The notes under the pieces were generated by a model. That model was not told where the DNA came from. It was given only the letters and a program-made list of their open reading frames with translations, and searched no databases. The position numbers were made by a program, and so were the translations under genes. Below, one piece after another: positions 43,503 to 52,639 of a stretch of DNA of 64,000 nucleotides. The first letter of the stretch is position 1, and every line of letters begins with the position of its first letter. The stretch comes from Paenibacillus thiaminolyticus. GTDB lineage: Bacteria; Bacillota; Bacilli; Paenibacillales; Paenibacillaceae. The stretch covers positions 3,631,001 through 3,695,000 of the forward strand of contig NZ_CP041405.1 of the NCBI RefSeq assembly GCF_007066085.1, written 5' to 3'.

Positions 43503-44957
43503 TTACCGGTTCAGCACAATGCCGTAACTCCGTTCCAAGTATTTATGTATCCGTTGAAAATCGGCTTGCGTCAATTGCTTTAGACGCTTATGCTTCAGCT
43601 CTTTTCCCAAAATAATCCCGATCGTCTCGGCGGCCAGCGCGGTGTTCGGCATAATGCGGGCCGTGCCGTACGCTTTGATCGTCGCCCCGACATTTTTGCC
43701 GACGACGAGCACATTCTCATAGGACTTCAATTGGAAGGAGCGCAGCGGCATGCCGTACGGGTTCGGTTTGCCGAAGCCGATTCCTTTTGGAATCGCCCGC
43801 ACCGCCTGCAGATCGACCGTATAGCCGCCGATGCTGACGTTGTCCCAGAACATTTTGCCTGACATCACGTCCGGATAGTCCAAAATATAATCCGTCTCGA
43901 AGCGGTTGTAATCCCGAATATATAAATAATCGGGGAACCCGTCCAATTCGGCGTTCTTATATCCGGGAATATGCTCTTGCAAAAACTTCAGAATATGCGG
44001 CGCCTCGGCCTTCCCCTTCTTGACCGCGGAGCGGACCGATTCCGGATTCGCCGGATCGACGTTGAAGATGAGCAGCGCATTCATAATCACTTGACCGTTC
44101 CGCTGATAGGTGGAATTGATCCCGCGAAAAGTCAGTTGATCATCCTTCGCCTTGTATTGGAAGGTCAGATTGCTGAAGCCCGTCGCCGTATTCCAATCGA
44201 CATATGTATTCGGACCATACTTCTTCTGCACATTGGTCAGCGGATAATCGAGCAGCACGTGCTGGTGCAGTTCGTTCCAGTCTACATTTTTGAACCTTAG
44301 CATCAGGGTCGCGGCCATATGATCCGGTTTTTTGCCATTATAGATGCTCTCCATGCCGGGAATCCGCTTCACTTCCAGCTTGCTCGTCAAGGCGTTGAAA
44401 TCGGTATTTTCCACGAAATAATCCGCTTCCGCCTTATACTGCTTGCCCTCCTTCGTCCGGTACGTCAGCGATCGGATTGCCTTCTCCTTCCCCCGGGGAA
44501 CGACATCTACCGCCTCGATGCGGATGCTGTTTTGAATCGGAATATTTTTGCTGACCGATTGGAAATAGCGGTTGAATTCTTCTTCCTTGCGAATGGTGCC
44601 TGCGTTATAGCCATTGAATAATCTCCGAATCTCGCCCTGCACGAGGCTGCGCCTCTGATTGTCATTCGGCTGGTCGAGCACGAGCATCTGGCCTTGAATC
44701 AGCTCGCCTCCCGGCTTGCTGCGCGGATCGAGGATGATCACCTTCAGCCCGAGATCGCGGGCGGCCTTCGCCAAGAGCACCCCCTGAATCTCGCTGCCGA
44801 TGACGACAACGTCGTAACGGGTGCAGCCCGTTCCGCAGGAAGACTTCGCCGGGGCGGCAGCCGATCCCGCAGGAAGGACGGATGCGGCAACGAGGACGGC
44901 AGCGAACAACAACATCATGCACCGGATGAAGATGGTGCGGTTCTGTGATGGTTTCAT
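43503..44957 (-). CDS. Secreted FAD-dependent oxidoreductase
   Basis: A ~484-residue exported flavoprotein. The signal peptide has a basic n-region (KPSQNRTIFIR), a Leu/Val-rich core and ends at AGSAAA. The mature start is Cys-containing (SSCGTGCTRYD) and followed by the dinucleotide-binding VVVIGSEIQGVLLAKAARDL, where the usual GxGxxG is changed to GSEIQG. The second FAD stretch is IILDPRSKPGG; VLVVGKNVGATIKAYGTARI near the C-terminus resembles FAD-binding ends of fumarate-reductase-like proteins. GGAGGAG lies 13 bases before ATG 44957; ATG 44993 is the alternative start. Substrate unknown. Confidence 0.78.
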   Translation of the reverse strand: MKPSQNRTIFIRCMMLLFAAVLVAASVLPAGSAAAPAKSSCGTGCTRYDVVVIGSEIQGVLLAKAARDLGLKVIILDPRSKPGGELIQGQMLVLDQPNDNQRRSLVQGEIRRLFNGYNAGTIRKEEEFNRYFQSVSKNIPIQNSIRIEAVDVVPRGKEKAIRSLTYRTKEGKQYKAEADYFVENTDFNALTSKLEVKRIPGMESIYNGKKPDHMAATLMLRFKNVDWNELHQHVLLDYPLTNVQKKYGPNTYVDWNTATGFSNLTFQYKAKDDQLTFRGINSTYQRNGQVIMNALLIFNVDPANPESVRSAVKKGKAEAPHILKFLQEHIPGYKNAELDGFPDYLYIRDYNRFETDYILDYPDVMSGKMFWDNVSIGGYTVDLQAVRAIPKGIGFGKPNPYGMPLRSFQLKSYENVLVVGKNVGATIKAYGTARIMPNTALAAETIGIILGKELKHKRLKQLTQADFQRIHKYLERSYGIVLNR

Positions 44958-45045
44958 TCTCGTGTACGTTACTCCTCCTGCTACAATTTTCATAATTCTA
45001 TAACAACATATCTTTCCTTGGTAAAGGTTACAAAGAAACAGGTTC

Positions 45046-45400
45046 GAGTCCGCGTACGATATCGAGCACCGGGTTATCTATGCGGCATCCGCTGATGGCC
45101 TGGAGCGGCGGGCGCCCGGCGGAGCTACCGCGCTCGGTGTGGAATTCAACTCACTTCGATGCGCTTGTCCGCCCCACGCTGGAGTTCCCCAATTATGCGT
45201 ATGATGACGAGGATATGGTGTCCTTCGATGACGATTCATATGATCGGTATCTTGATTTCGTCCTGGAGATGTTCTCGGCGGGAGAAGCTTCGGAGAATTG
45301 GGGATCGATGTTCGGATTCGCGGAAGGGCCGCTTCGACCGTACCTATTGCTCGCTGTATCCGAGCTGACGGCAACCTGCCCGAACCGCTCAGGAAGCCAG
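45046..45400 (+). pseudogene. Possible decayed coding region
   Basis: A coding-like stretch in one frame (PTLEFPNYAYDDEDMVSFDD, then DSYDRYLDFVLEMFSAGEAS) is preceded in another frame by YDIEHRVIYAASADGLERRA. No RBS and no family match; probably a remnant. Confidence 0.3.
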
Positions 45401-45452
45401 CCGTGCGCAGGCCGGCGGCATCAGCCGCTGACCTGCCCTGCGGCATGCCGCT

Positions 45453-46217
45453 CTACTGTTCGCTCGTCAGGCGCCCCGCTATTGACCACACCCATTCCCT
45501 GGCCGCGTGGAACGTTCTCAGGTCGTATTGAATGCGGCTGCCTTCGGCTCCTTCCACGACCCAGAGCAACTGCTGATGGGCGGCATCGGCCAAGTAGACA
45601 CCTTCTCCGCCGCCGACCGATACCCGCTCAACATGATGGCTGTCGATGTCCGGGACATGTATCCTGTTTTTCGTCGTCGTCAAAATATGAAGCTCGAAAG
45701 AATGCCCCTCCTTGCTATACTCCAACTTGGCTCCCACAAGCCGTTGACTCTTCTTCAAATCCCTGACAATCACAGGCTTGCCGGTTCGGTCCGCTTCATC
45801 ATACATCGCCTGCTTCTCCTGTTCCGTCAAGGAATCAAAGCCATACATGACATAGATCCGTTCCAGCCGCGCATCGTCAGGCGTTGAGAATCGGTATGGC
45901 TGAAGCCGCTCTCGAATCGCATCTATCCCTTCATGCCAAGGCTCCTGCGCGTAATTGGTCTGGTTGCTGATGATTCGGTCCGGGTTGCCGTCCGCAACAT
46001 AGATCGCTTTCCCCGTACCCGGTGTCAATTGCTGAATGATCTGATCTATCGGGTCCTCTTCGCCCAATGTATCGACCGTTACTTTCCCCAGCAGATCGCC
46101 GTTGTTGTTCAGCAGCTCCAGTTCCTTCATCACCTTCCGCTGCAACGACGCAGGCGGACGGATATGTTCTGCCGTCTCCTTCAACGCCTGTCTAATGGCC
46201 TCTATCCCTTCATGCAT
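45453..46217 (-). CDS. Soluble protein overlapping the ECF sigma gene (possible anti-sigma)
   Basis: A 254-residue protein whose gene overlaps the end of the ECF sigma gene by 16 bp, the usual place of an anti-sigma factor. Yet there is no transmembrane helix and no HxxxCxxC zinc anti-sigma motif. The N-terminal MHEGIEAIRQAL recurs at about residue 94 as WHEGIDAIRERL, an internal repeat. The C-terminal half (about 160-254) looks beta-rich (KLEYSKEGHSFELHILTTTK). Function inferred from position only. Confidence 0.7.
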   Translation of the reverse strand: MHEGIEAIRQALKETAEHIRPPASLQRKVMKELELLNNNGDLLGKVTVDTLGEEDPIDQIIQQLTPGTGKAIYVADGNPDRIISNQTNYAQEPWHEGIDAIRERLQPYRFSTPDDARLERIYVMYGFDSLTEQEKQAMYDEADRTGKPVIVRDLKKSQRLVGAKLEYSKEGHSFELHILTTTKNRIHVPDIDSHHVERVSVGGGEGVYLADAAHQQLLWVVEGAEGSRIQYDLRTFHAAREWVWSIAGRLTSEQ

Positions 46218-46759
46218 GCCGAATCCCTCCCTGTTCTGCTCCGCAGCTTCGTTAAGGCCAAGTGAAGTCTGGACTTGACCGTTCCTAGCGGGATGCCGAG
46301 AATCTCCGCAATCTCTTCCTGCGTCAGCTCGTTCAAATAATGGAGAATAATGACCTGCTTCAACTTCGATGACAGAGAGGCGATGTCGTCCATGATTTGT
46401 TGATTCGCTACCTTGTCGATTACCATCAGGGAGAAATCGGGCTCCGCTCGTTCAGCGCTTGCCTGCCGCCCCGTCGCATCATTGCGCCGCTGCTTCCATC
46501 TTTTCCGGCGGTAGGCCTGATGCTGTCTTATCGTGATGCCGTACAACCAGGCAGGGAAAGAGCGTGAAGGATCGAAGGCAGCCAGACTTCGGAACAGCTC
46601 TACATAGATCTCCTGCACAAGATCATCCAGCTCGCGTGTATTATCCGTCAAAAAGTAAAGTGTCCGGTACACCTGGTCTATCGTCTGCTTATAAATCTCT
46701 TCAAAGGCATGAAGATCGCCCGCCATCACATCCGCAATCCGGCCATTGATGTCATCCAT
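46202..46759 (-). CDS. ECF-type RNA polymerase sigma factor
   Basis: A 185-residue sigma-70 family member. Region 2 is FEEIYKQTIDQVYRTLYFLT ... DLVQEIYVELFRSLAAFDPS and FPAWLYGITIRQHQAYRRKR; region 4 is QVIILHYLNELTQEEIAEIL followed by GIPLGTVKSRLHLALTKLRS. The start at 46759 is set by GAGGTGAGGAT directly upstream and by region 2 spacing; a longer reading to 46858 is less likely. Translationally coupled to the next gene. The signal and regulon are unknown. Confidence 0.9.
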   Translation of the reverse strand: MDDINGRIADVMAGDLHAFEEIYKQTIDQVYRTLYFLTDNTRELDDLVQEIYVELFRSLAAFDPSRSFPAWLYGITIRQHQAYRRKRWKQRRNDATGRQASAERAEPDFSLMVIDKVANQQIMDDIASLSSKLKQVIILHYLNELTQEEIAEILGIPLGTVKSRLHLALTKLRSRTGRDSACMKG

Positions 46760-46865
46760 ATCCTCACCTCGCTTCGTGTATATCTTATATTGGAGAAATA
46801 CCCGAAAATCGTTCGGTAGACTATGCCGGACGGATAACTCGATTCCATCCGGGGCCATAATCCGC

Positions 46866-46979
46866 TTACGGCCGCGCTGAGTGAGGCGCTTCCTTCATCC
46901 GCTCATACTCGCTCTTCAACATGCCGGAGATGAGCTCATCATGGTGCCGGCCTCGGGCGAATATCATATCCCGCACCAT
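46866..46979 (-). CDS. Possible 37-residue peptide
   Basis: MVRDMIFARGRHHDELISGM then LKSEYERMKEAPHSARP. AAGGGACGG lies six bases upstream. It lies 45 bp after the phosphotransferase gene on the same strand and 107 bp before the sigma start. Amphipathic and charged. May be a small gene or the tail of a lost one. Confidence 0.35.
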   Translation of the reverse strand: MVRDMIFARGRHHDELISGMLKSEYERMKEAPHSARP

Positions 46980-47024
46980 ATCGATCCGTCCCTTCCCGTT
47001 GCCGTCATGGGCGATTCTGGACAA

Positions 47025-47969
47025 TTACACACGCTCCAGCAGGCTGGCTGCATATTGATCGAGACGCTCCCGCATCAGCCGATCAGACAGCCCCTTCACC
47101 CCCAGATCGGTCCAGCCCCGGTAGACCGATGGCGGTTCGAAGAGGATATCCATCAACGAGACGAGATCCCAATACGGGTCATATCGGAATTCGGGTCCGG
47201 CGTGCCTGATGTAAGCGGACAAAAAGGCATCGGCCGCCTGCGCGCCATGCAGCATCGCGAGATTGAGGCGGCAATGGCCAACATCGATGCCGGCCGGCCC
47301 CAGACAGCCGTTCACCCAGTCGACGACGCCGCTGACCTGACCGCCCAGCCACAGCACATTGGCCGGATGGTAATCGCGGTGGATGAAGCGCGTCGCAGCA
47401 TCTGGGCGCGGACCGCCCGCGATGCGGACCGCCTCGTCCCACCGTTCGGGAATGGCCGACCACTCTTGCCGCGTGATTGCACCAATATCGATGTATGTAT
47501 AGTAATTCCAAGGGAAGCCATCCGGCTCCGTCGCATGAATCTGCGCCAGCGCTTCCGCCAGGCCGTTAACCCAGCCGGCTGTATCGCGCGGCTCAAGCAC
47601 AACCGACCCCTCCAGGCGGGTCATCAGCACGGCTGGCATGCCGCATTCCCGGCCCGTCTCGTCGCAAGCCACAATCCGCGGCGTCGGGAGGCTGCCGATC
47701 CGTGCGGCCTGACGGAGGCATTCCGCTTCGTGGCGAGCCAGATCCGGCTCATCCTCCAGCCATTCCGCATTGTCGAACAGGCGCACGACGACATCGATTT
47801 CTCCGTCGTGAGCAGGGGAACGAAGCGTAACTTGATGAAGCAGCGACGAGATGCCGCCCTGCAAGCGTCGGATCGACCGTACGGCCGCGTGCGGATGGAC
47901 GGCTTGCGCTACCCAGGCCAGCACGCGGTCCGGCAGGTCATGTTCGGCGGTTCGGTTCATCGTTTCCAT
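47025..47969 (-). CDS. APH-family phosphotransferase
   Basis: A 314-residue aminoglycoside phosphotransferase-fold kinase. Catalytic loop RFIHRDYHPANVLWLGGQVS (HxDxxxxN) near residue 193, and the metal motif VVDWVNGCLGPAGIDVGHCR. The N-terminal lobe has ISSLLHQVTL and DVVVRLFDNAEWLEDEPD. Relatives phosphorylate antibiotics, choline or homoserine; no substrate can be assigned. Followed on the same strand by a short possible peptide. Confidence 0.88.
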   Translation of the reverse strand: METMNRTAEHDLPDRVLAWVAQAVHPHAAVRSIRRLQGGISSLLHQVTLRSPAHDGEIDVVVRLFDNAEWLEDEPDLARHEAECLRQAARIGSLPTPRIVACDETGRECGMPAVLMTRLEGSVVLEPRDTAGWVNGLAEALAQIHATEPDGFPWNYYTYIDIGAITRQEWSAIPERWDEAVRIAGGPRPDAATRFIHRDYHPANVLWLGGQVSGVVDWVNGCLGPAGIDVGHCRLNLAMLHGAQAADAFLSAYIRHAGPEFRYDPYWDLVSLMDILFEPPSVYRGWTDLGVKGLSDRLMRERLDQYAASLLERV

Positions 47970-48154
47970 TCCTTTCCTGATAGGTTACGACTCATTTTAC
48001 CATGTCTATCGAATCATTGGGATCGGTTACACGTTTTCACTCGGTCGCAGACCCTCCGTGGATTGACAATGGTAGTACAATAAAGAGTGGCATCATGATC
48101 AATCTATTATAGACCGTAGATAGAAGATTTTATAAGATTGAAGGGGTAGTACAG

Positions 48155-49354
48155 ATGAAATCCATGCTAGACAAAGTGTTCAACCAATATTGGAGCCCTT
48201 ATGCCGCCATGGGCATTGCCGGCGTTCTCAGCGCGGTGTACTTCGGGATCACCGGAACCGTATGGGCGGTCACCGGCGAATTCACCCGGCTGGGCGGCCA
48301 TATCCTGCAGATGCTTGGCGTCGATATTTCCGATTGGGCTTACTTTAATCTGATTCATATGGACGGAACGACATGGAGCCGGACGGACGGCTGGATTGTA
48401 TGGGGCATGTTCATCGGCGCGCTGATGATGATTCTGTTCAGCAACAATTTCAAAATACGCGCTCCGCGGCAGAAGCGACGCTTCGTTCAGGGGCTGATCG
48501 GCGGCATCATTGCAGGCGCGGGAGCACGGCTGGCGCTGGGCTGCAACCTGGCGGCCTTCTTCACCGGCGTTCCCCAGTTCTCGCTCCATTCCTGGATCTT
48601 CATCGTGGCGACGGGAGCGGGGACGTATCTGGGCACGAAGGTCGTCAACACCTCCTGGTGGAAGGGCAAGCCCGCCCTGCAGCGCGGCGGCGCAGCAGCG
48701 CGTCCCGCAAAGACCCGGAAGATTCAGCCGTATGTCGGCGGCCTGATTGCGCTGCTGTATGCAGGACTGATCGTCTATTTCTTCCTTTCCGGCCGCACAA
48801 TGCTGGGCGCGGCTGCGATATTCGGCGCCGCCTTCGGCATTCTGATCGAGAGAGGGCAGATCTGCTTCACGTCGGCCTTCCGCGATCTGTGGATTAGCGG
48901 CCGCGCAACGATGACGAAGGCGATCACGGCCGGGATGGCGGTCAGCTCCGTGGCGACCCTCATCATCATTCTCGTGTACGGCATGGAGCCGATCACGAAG
49001 ATTGCCGCGCCGAGCACCTTCATCGGCGGCATCCTGTTCGGCCTTGGCATCGTCATGGCCGGCGGCTGCGAGACCGGCATGATGTACCGCCTTATGGAAG
49101 GGCAGGTCGTCTTCCTGCCGGTATTTATCGGCAACATTATCGGGGCAACCGGACTGGCCTATGCGTGGGATCATCTCGGCGTATACAGCCTGCTCGTGAA
49201 GAGCGGTTCGCCGATTAATCTGATTGACGTCATGGGTCCTGCCGGCGCGCTTATCGCGACGCTGCTTCTGCTGGGCATCGGCTTCATTATCGCCGTGTAT
49301 TGGCAGAAAAACTACCGCTTCGGCGTCGGATTCAATTACAAGAAAGGAGCTTGA
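48155..49354 (+). CDS. YeeE/YedE (TsuA-like) sulfur-compound transporter
   Basis: A 399-residue membrane protein with about nine to ten helices. The family Cys motifs are GAGARLALGCNLAAFFTGVP (near residue 125), LIERGQICFTSAFRDLWISG and IVMAGGCETGMMYRLMEGQV. TsuA-type proteins conduct thiosulfate by shuttling through these cysteines. The next gene, four bases later, encodes a TusA-like sulfur carrier, as is usual for tsuAB pairs. RBS AAGGGG. Confidence 0.9.
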   Translation: MKSMLDKVFNQYWSPYAAMGIAGVLSAVYFGITGTVWAVTGEFTRLGGHILQMLGVDISDWAYFNLIHMDGTTWSRTDGWIVWGMFIGALMMILFSNNFKIRAPRQKRRFVQGLIGGIIAGAGARLALGCNLAAFFTGVPQFSLHSWIFIVATGAGTYLGTKVVNTSWWKGKPALQRGGAAARPAKTRKIQPYVGGLIALLYAGLIVYFFLSGRTMLGAAAIFGAAFGILIERGQICFTSAFRDLWISGRATMTKAITAGMAVSSVATLIIILVYGMEPITKIAAPSTFIGGILFGLGIVMAGGCETGMMYRLMEGQVVFLPVFIGNIIGATGLAYAWDHLGVYSLLVKSGSPINLIDVMGPAGALIATLLLLGIGFIIAVYWQKNYRFGVGFNYKKGA

Positions 49355-49357
49355 CTT

Positions 49358-49585
49358 ATGACTGTCGATTTCACATTGGATCTGCGAGGAGAACCATGCC
49401 CGTATCCGGTGATTTACACGCTGGAGACGCTGCAAGGGATGAAGAAAGGCCAACTGCTGCAAGTCATCGCCGACTGTCCGGCCGCCTTCCGCAACGTGCC
49501 GGAGGAAGTCGTCAAGCACGGCTACACGATGGCGCAGGAGCCTGTACGGAACGGTCAAGAGTTCACGTTCTATATTACCGCTTAA
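49358..49585 (+). CDS. TusA/SirA-like sulfurtransferase
   Basis: A 75-residue sulfur carrier. The active Cys is in LRGEPCPYPVIYTLETLQGM (CPxP motif, C13). It would take persulfide sulfur from the membrane partner encoded directly upstream. RBS AAAGGAG overlaps the end of the transporter gene. Confidence 0.93.
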   Translation: MTVDFTLDLRGEPCPYPVIYTLETLQGMKKGQLLQVIADCPAAFRNVPEEVVKHGYTMAQEPVRNGQEFTFYITA

Positions 49586-49598
49586 TTGACATCGGGAG

Positions 49599-49635
49599 AG
49601 CCCGGCCTGCAGCGAGTGCAGCCGGGTTCTTTTTC
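49599..49635 (+). terminator. Terminator after the TusA-like gene
   Basis: AGCCCGGC-C-TGCA-GCGAG-TGCA-GCCGGGTT followed by CTTTTTC. Confidence 0.88.
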
Positions 49636-49835
49636 TTATTATGGCGGCAAGATAGAGATAGAGGAAGAAGGAGGAAACTCCGCTGCGGGGCAGAATGTAT
49701 TCGTCCATAAATCATTGGCGGATAGGGGCTGCAGCCCATGTCTGTGCGTATATAAGTCTCCTGTCTTGCTATATGGCATAATCGAATCGCGATGATCCGC
49801 AAATCAGTCATCAGCAAAATGAAAGGGTATGGTTC

Positions 49836-50215
49836 GTGTTGGCGCTTGTCGTGGGCAGCCTAATGGGCTCGACAAGCGCTGCTCCGGCCTGCGCGGCGGG
49901 AACCGTATTATGTGTCCCCGGCCGGGAGCAACAGCAATGCCGGGACGAGTGTGAGCACGCCATGGAAGACGCTGCAGCATGCGGCATGCGGCGGATACCG
50001 CATCCCACAGGCGAATACTGTGCATGTGATGGCGGGTTCTATCATCAAAAGCTGCAAATAAACCGATCCGGCTCGGCAGTGGCGGGTCCGATTACCTTCC
50101 AGAGCGATGCTTCGGATACGGCCGTCATCGATGGGAACGGGACCGGATTGTCTGCGACGAATGTGGAGGTGGGGGAGACGGCGGCGGGACGAGCGGCGGA
50201 AGAGGGGGAGACAGT
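49836..50215 (+). pseudogene. Broken gene for a secreted parallel beta-helix (pectate-lyase-like) protein
   Basis: A signal-like start (LALVVGSLMGSTSAAPACA) leads to YYVSPAGSNSNAGTSVSTPW then KTLQHAA in a second frame, then FYHQKLQINRSGSAVAGPIT and FQSDASDTAVIDGNGTGLSA back in the first. This order is that of right-handed beta-helix repeat/DUF1565 exported proteins (VSPxGSDxxxGT..PWKTLQxAA). At least two frameshifts, and the helix domain itself is missing. Repeat copy C begins just after it. Confidence 0.75.
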
Positions 50216-50223
50216 GAATCCTG

Positions 50224-50478
50224 CATATGTGCAGGAATTTACGCGATTTTAGCGGCGATCTGATGCCATTCCTGCAATAGTGCATCAATTTCGTCGAGTT
50301 TTGCTTTCAATCCATTGGCATAGCTGAAATTCCTGCGGTTTTGCAGGAATTCTTTTAACCGAGGAAACTTCACAAGGGGAAACTGTAATTTCGCAGTTTT
50401 TTGGGCAAGTCGAGCTGTGAGAAGCAAGCGGGGTTGTCTCCGTGTAGCTAAAAACTACTTATGGGACAGCCCCTTATC
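50224..50478 (+). repeat. Non-coding repeat family, copy C
   Basis: About 255 bp with three palindromic modules (AATCCTGCATATGTGCAGGAATTT, CATTCCTGCAATAGTGCATCAATT, GAAATTCCTGCGGTTTTGCAG) about 50 bp apart. It ends like copy B with GTCGAGCTGTGAGAAGCAAG and the hairpin GGGGTTGTC...GACAGCCCC (about 50430-50474). It lacks the 19-bp tandem and left end. Confidence 0.75.
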
Positions 50479-50494
50479 GTCTCCTATGAGGCCA

Positions 50495-51700
50495 TCAATG
50501 CGAGATGGCGGAATCGATGCCGGCCAGATGCTTCCGTCTGGCGGCCAGGAACAGCACGCCGAGCAGCACCATGGAGGCGCCGAACACGAACGGCACCATC
50601 GGATTGAACCATTCGGCCAGCTTCCCGGCGAGCCAAGGGGAGACGGCGCCCCCCATGAACCGGACGAAACTGTAGGCAGCGGAGGCGACCGACCGTTCGA
50701 CCGGCGCCGATTCCATGACGGCCGTCGTAATAAGTGTATTGTTAATGCCGAGGAAAATACCCGACACGACGACACAGGCAATGACGACGGACGGCGTCTT
50801 CACCCCGATCCCCATAATGAACAGGATGACGGCGAACAGCGTCAGTACGATGATAATCGAAGCGACCGAGCCGAACCGCCCATGCAGCCGGGGCGCGACA
50901 AATACCGAAGTGAATGCCAGCAGCAAGCCCCATCCGAAGAAGACCCAGCCGAGGCCGCGCTCATTCAGCTCCATCACATACGGCGAGTAGGCCATCAGTG
51001 TAAAAAATCCAAAATTGTACAGAAAGGCCACGACGCCCAGCGTCAGCAATCCGGGATAGCCCAACGCCTTGAACGGAGCCGACAGCTTGCTCGGCACCTT
51101 CGGTCTGGCCACATTGGGCATAATAAAGAGCAGAAATAAAAAGGCGACGCCCATCAGCACGCTGACGCCGAAGAAGGGCCCGCGCCACGATATCGATCCG
51201 AGCTCGCCGCCCAGCAGCGGCCCGACGGCAATCCCGAGACCAAGCGCGGCTTCGTAGAATATAATCGCTCGGGCCGTCCCGGACGTCGATAAGCCGACGA
51301 TAGCGGACAAGGCGGTCGCCAGGAAGAGCGAGTTCCCCAAGCCCCAGCCTCCGCGCAGCCAGACGATCGCGTTAATCGTATGGGACATGCCCGCAAGCGC
51401 GGAGAAAATAATAATAAGAAACACACCGGTAATCAAGGTCCACTTCGTTCCCAAGCGGCTGGACACGAACCCGGTAATCAGCATCGCAATCCCGGTCACC
51501 AGATTATAGCTGGTGAACAGGAGCGACACCTGGCTGGGCGTCGCCTCCATCTTGGCCGCAATGGCGGGCAGAATCGGATCGACGAGCCCGATCCCCATAA
51601 ATGAAATCACACAGGCAAAAGCAACGACCCATACGGACAGCGGCTGGCTGAACGTACCGGATCGGTTCTTCAACTCCTCATATTGAGTCCCAGAAGACAT
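50495..51700 (-). CDS. MFS drug/proton antiporter
   Basis: A ~401-residue 12-helix transporter of the major facilitator superfamily. SFMGIGLVDPILPAIAAKME near the start, followed by LFTSYNLVTGIAMLITGFVS and the loop 2-3 motif SSRLGTKWTLITG, fit the DHA1 multidrug group. The start at 51700 is set by TTGGAGAG five bases upstream and the normal length. Divergent from a MarR gene with two operator-like palindromes between. Confidence 0.9.
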   Translation of the reverse strand: MSSGTQYEELKNRSGTFSQPLSVWVVAFACVISFMGIGLVDPILPAIAAKMEATPSQVSLLFTSYNLVTGIAMLITGFVSSRLGTKWTLITGVFLIIIFSALAGMSHTINAIVWLRGGWGLGNSLFLATALSAIVGLSTSGTARAIIFYEAALGLGIAVGPLLGGELGSISWRGPFFGVSVLMGVAFLFLLFIMPNVARPKVPSKLSAPFKALGYPGLLTLGVVAFLYNFGFFTLMAYSPYVMELNERGLGWVFFGWGLLLAFTSVFVAPRLHGRFGSVASIIIVLTLFAVILFIMGIGVKTPSVVIACVVVSGIFLGINNTLITTAVMESAPVERSVASAAYSFVRFMGGAVSPWLAGKLAEWFNPMVPFVFGASMVLLGVLFLAARRKHLAGIDSAISH

Positions 51701-51819
51701 CAACTCTCCAACCTCCATCCTCGTGTTGAGCGGACCAGATGGTCCATCATGCGCACCCTGCCTGAGCGGCAGGCACAAAAAAACCCGTCCTTCTGCCGAG
51801 CGTTTGGTGACGGACAATC

Positions 51820-51838
51820 TAGTTGTATGATGCAACTA
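51820..51838. promoter_or_regulatory. MarR operator candidate I
   Basis: TAGTTG-TATGATG-CAACTA, a perfect inverted repeat upstream of the MFS gene. Confidence 0.65.
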
Positions 51839-51846
51839 TAAACTAC

Positions 51847-51859
51847 TTGTATTATACAA
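51847..51859. promoter_or_regulatory. MarR operator candidate II
   Basis: TTGTAT-T-ATACAA, a perfect palindrome of the same GTTGTAT core. A third, imperfect copy (TTGGTTGTATGAATCAA, near 51916) lies closer to the MarR gene. Confidence 0.65.
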
Positions 51860-51977
51860 CTTCTTGACATCCTGTCAATATCCCTTTCCGGGAACCGTGA
51901 TGGATGATGTTGAAATTGGTTGTATGAATCAAGTAAAGTAGCAGGTAGAAGCTTGCATGCGAAAGGGTGAGAAACCG

Positions 51978-52406
51978 ATGGAAGAGAAGCAACTGGCCGA
52001 GATCTACTTTCAGCTCTCCACACTCGTTCGCCACGCCACTTCCTCAGGTATTGATAAAAAACTAAAAATATTGGAACGCTCCGCCTATCTGCTCCTGCAT
52101 GAGCTGTCTACCCGCGGCCCGCTCGGCGTCAAAGCGCTGGCCGATCATTTCCGGCTCGATATCTCCACGATTAGCCGTCAGACCGCGGGACTGGAATCCA
52201 AAGGATACATCCGGCGCCTGCCTGATCCGACGGATGGCCGTTCCAGTTTTTTCGAGATTACGGAATCGGGCATGCATGAATTTGAACGAACGAAGCGGAT
52301 CCGGGTAGAACGGCTGACCCATTTTTTGCAGGAATGGTCTTCCGAGGAGTGCCATACCTTGCACCAATTGCTCGTAAAGCTGAACCATTCCCTGCAAGAT
52401 GGGTGA
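51978..52406 (+). CDS. MarR family transcriptional regulator
   Basis: A 142-residue winged-helix regulator. Recognition region GVKALADHFRLDISTISRQT, wing DPTDGRSSFFEITESG. ATG 51978 follows AAGGGTGAG at a good distance. Divergently transcribed from the MFS exporter with shared TTGTATnATACAA-type palindromes, the classic drug-inducible exporter arrangement. Confidence 0.9.
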   Translation: MEEKQLAEIYFQLSTLVRHATSSGIDKKLKILERSAYLLLHELSTRGPLGVKALADHFRLDISTISRQTAGLESKGYIRRLPDPTDGRSSFFEITESGMHEFERTKRIRVERLTHFLQEWSSEECHTLHQLLVKLNHSLQDG

Positions 52407-52473
52407 CGATTCCGGCATTGACACTTGAGCGATCACTCTGCCTCATTGCCTGCAGAAGGAGGTGCCTGCACTC

Positions 52474-52542
52474 ATGACAACGGTCAATCATAAGCAGCCG
52501 GTATCATTATTTCGCTGGTGGATGCGGGGAGAACGGCGGTGA
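52474..52542 (+). pseudogene. 22-codon gene start, probably truncated
   Basis: MTTVNHKQPVSLFRWWMRGE RR then TGA (shown in two parts). AAGGAGGTG lies nine bases upstream, so translation initiation looks real. The peptide resembles the cytosolic start of a membrane protein cut short; repeat-family modules follow at once (from about 52560). The function is unknown. Confidence 0.4.
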
Positions 52543-52639
52543 GCAAACTGGTGGAAGATGGATGAAGCAGTGAAATGCTGCGTGGATTCAGCACTTTCTG
52601 CTCTTTAAGCCGCTATTTGATGAAATTCCTGCAAAAGTC

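Noticed and set aside
46881..48083. A 400-codon open frame on the plus strand
   Set aside because: It is the antisense shadow of the APH-type kinase gene (47025-47969), whose HRDYHPANVLW motif is clear, and it has no family features.
48167..49708. A 513-codon frame antisense to the YeeE/YedE gene
   Set aside because: Shadow of a high-GC membrane protein gene with a normal RBS and operon partner on the other strand.
50495..51835. Longer MFS protein starting at 51835
   Set aside because: The extra 45 codons cross an operator palindrome and lack hydrophobic or family features; ATG 51700 has an RBS.
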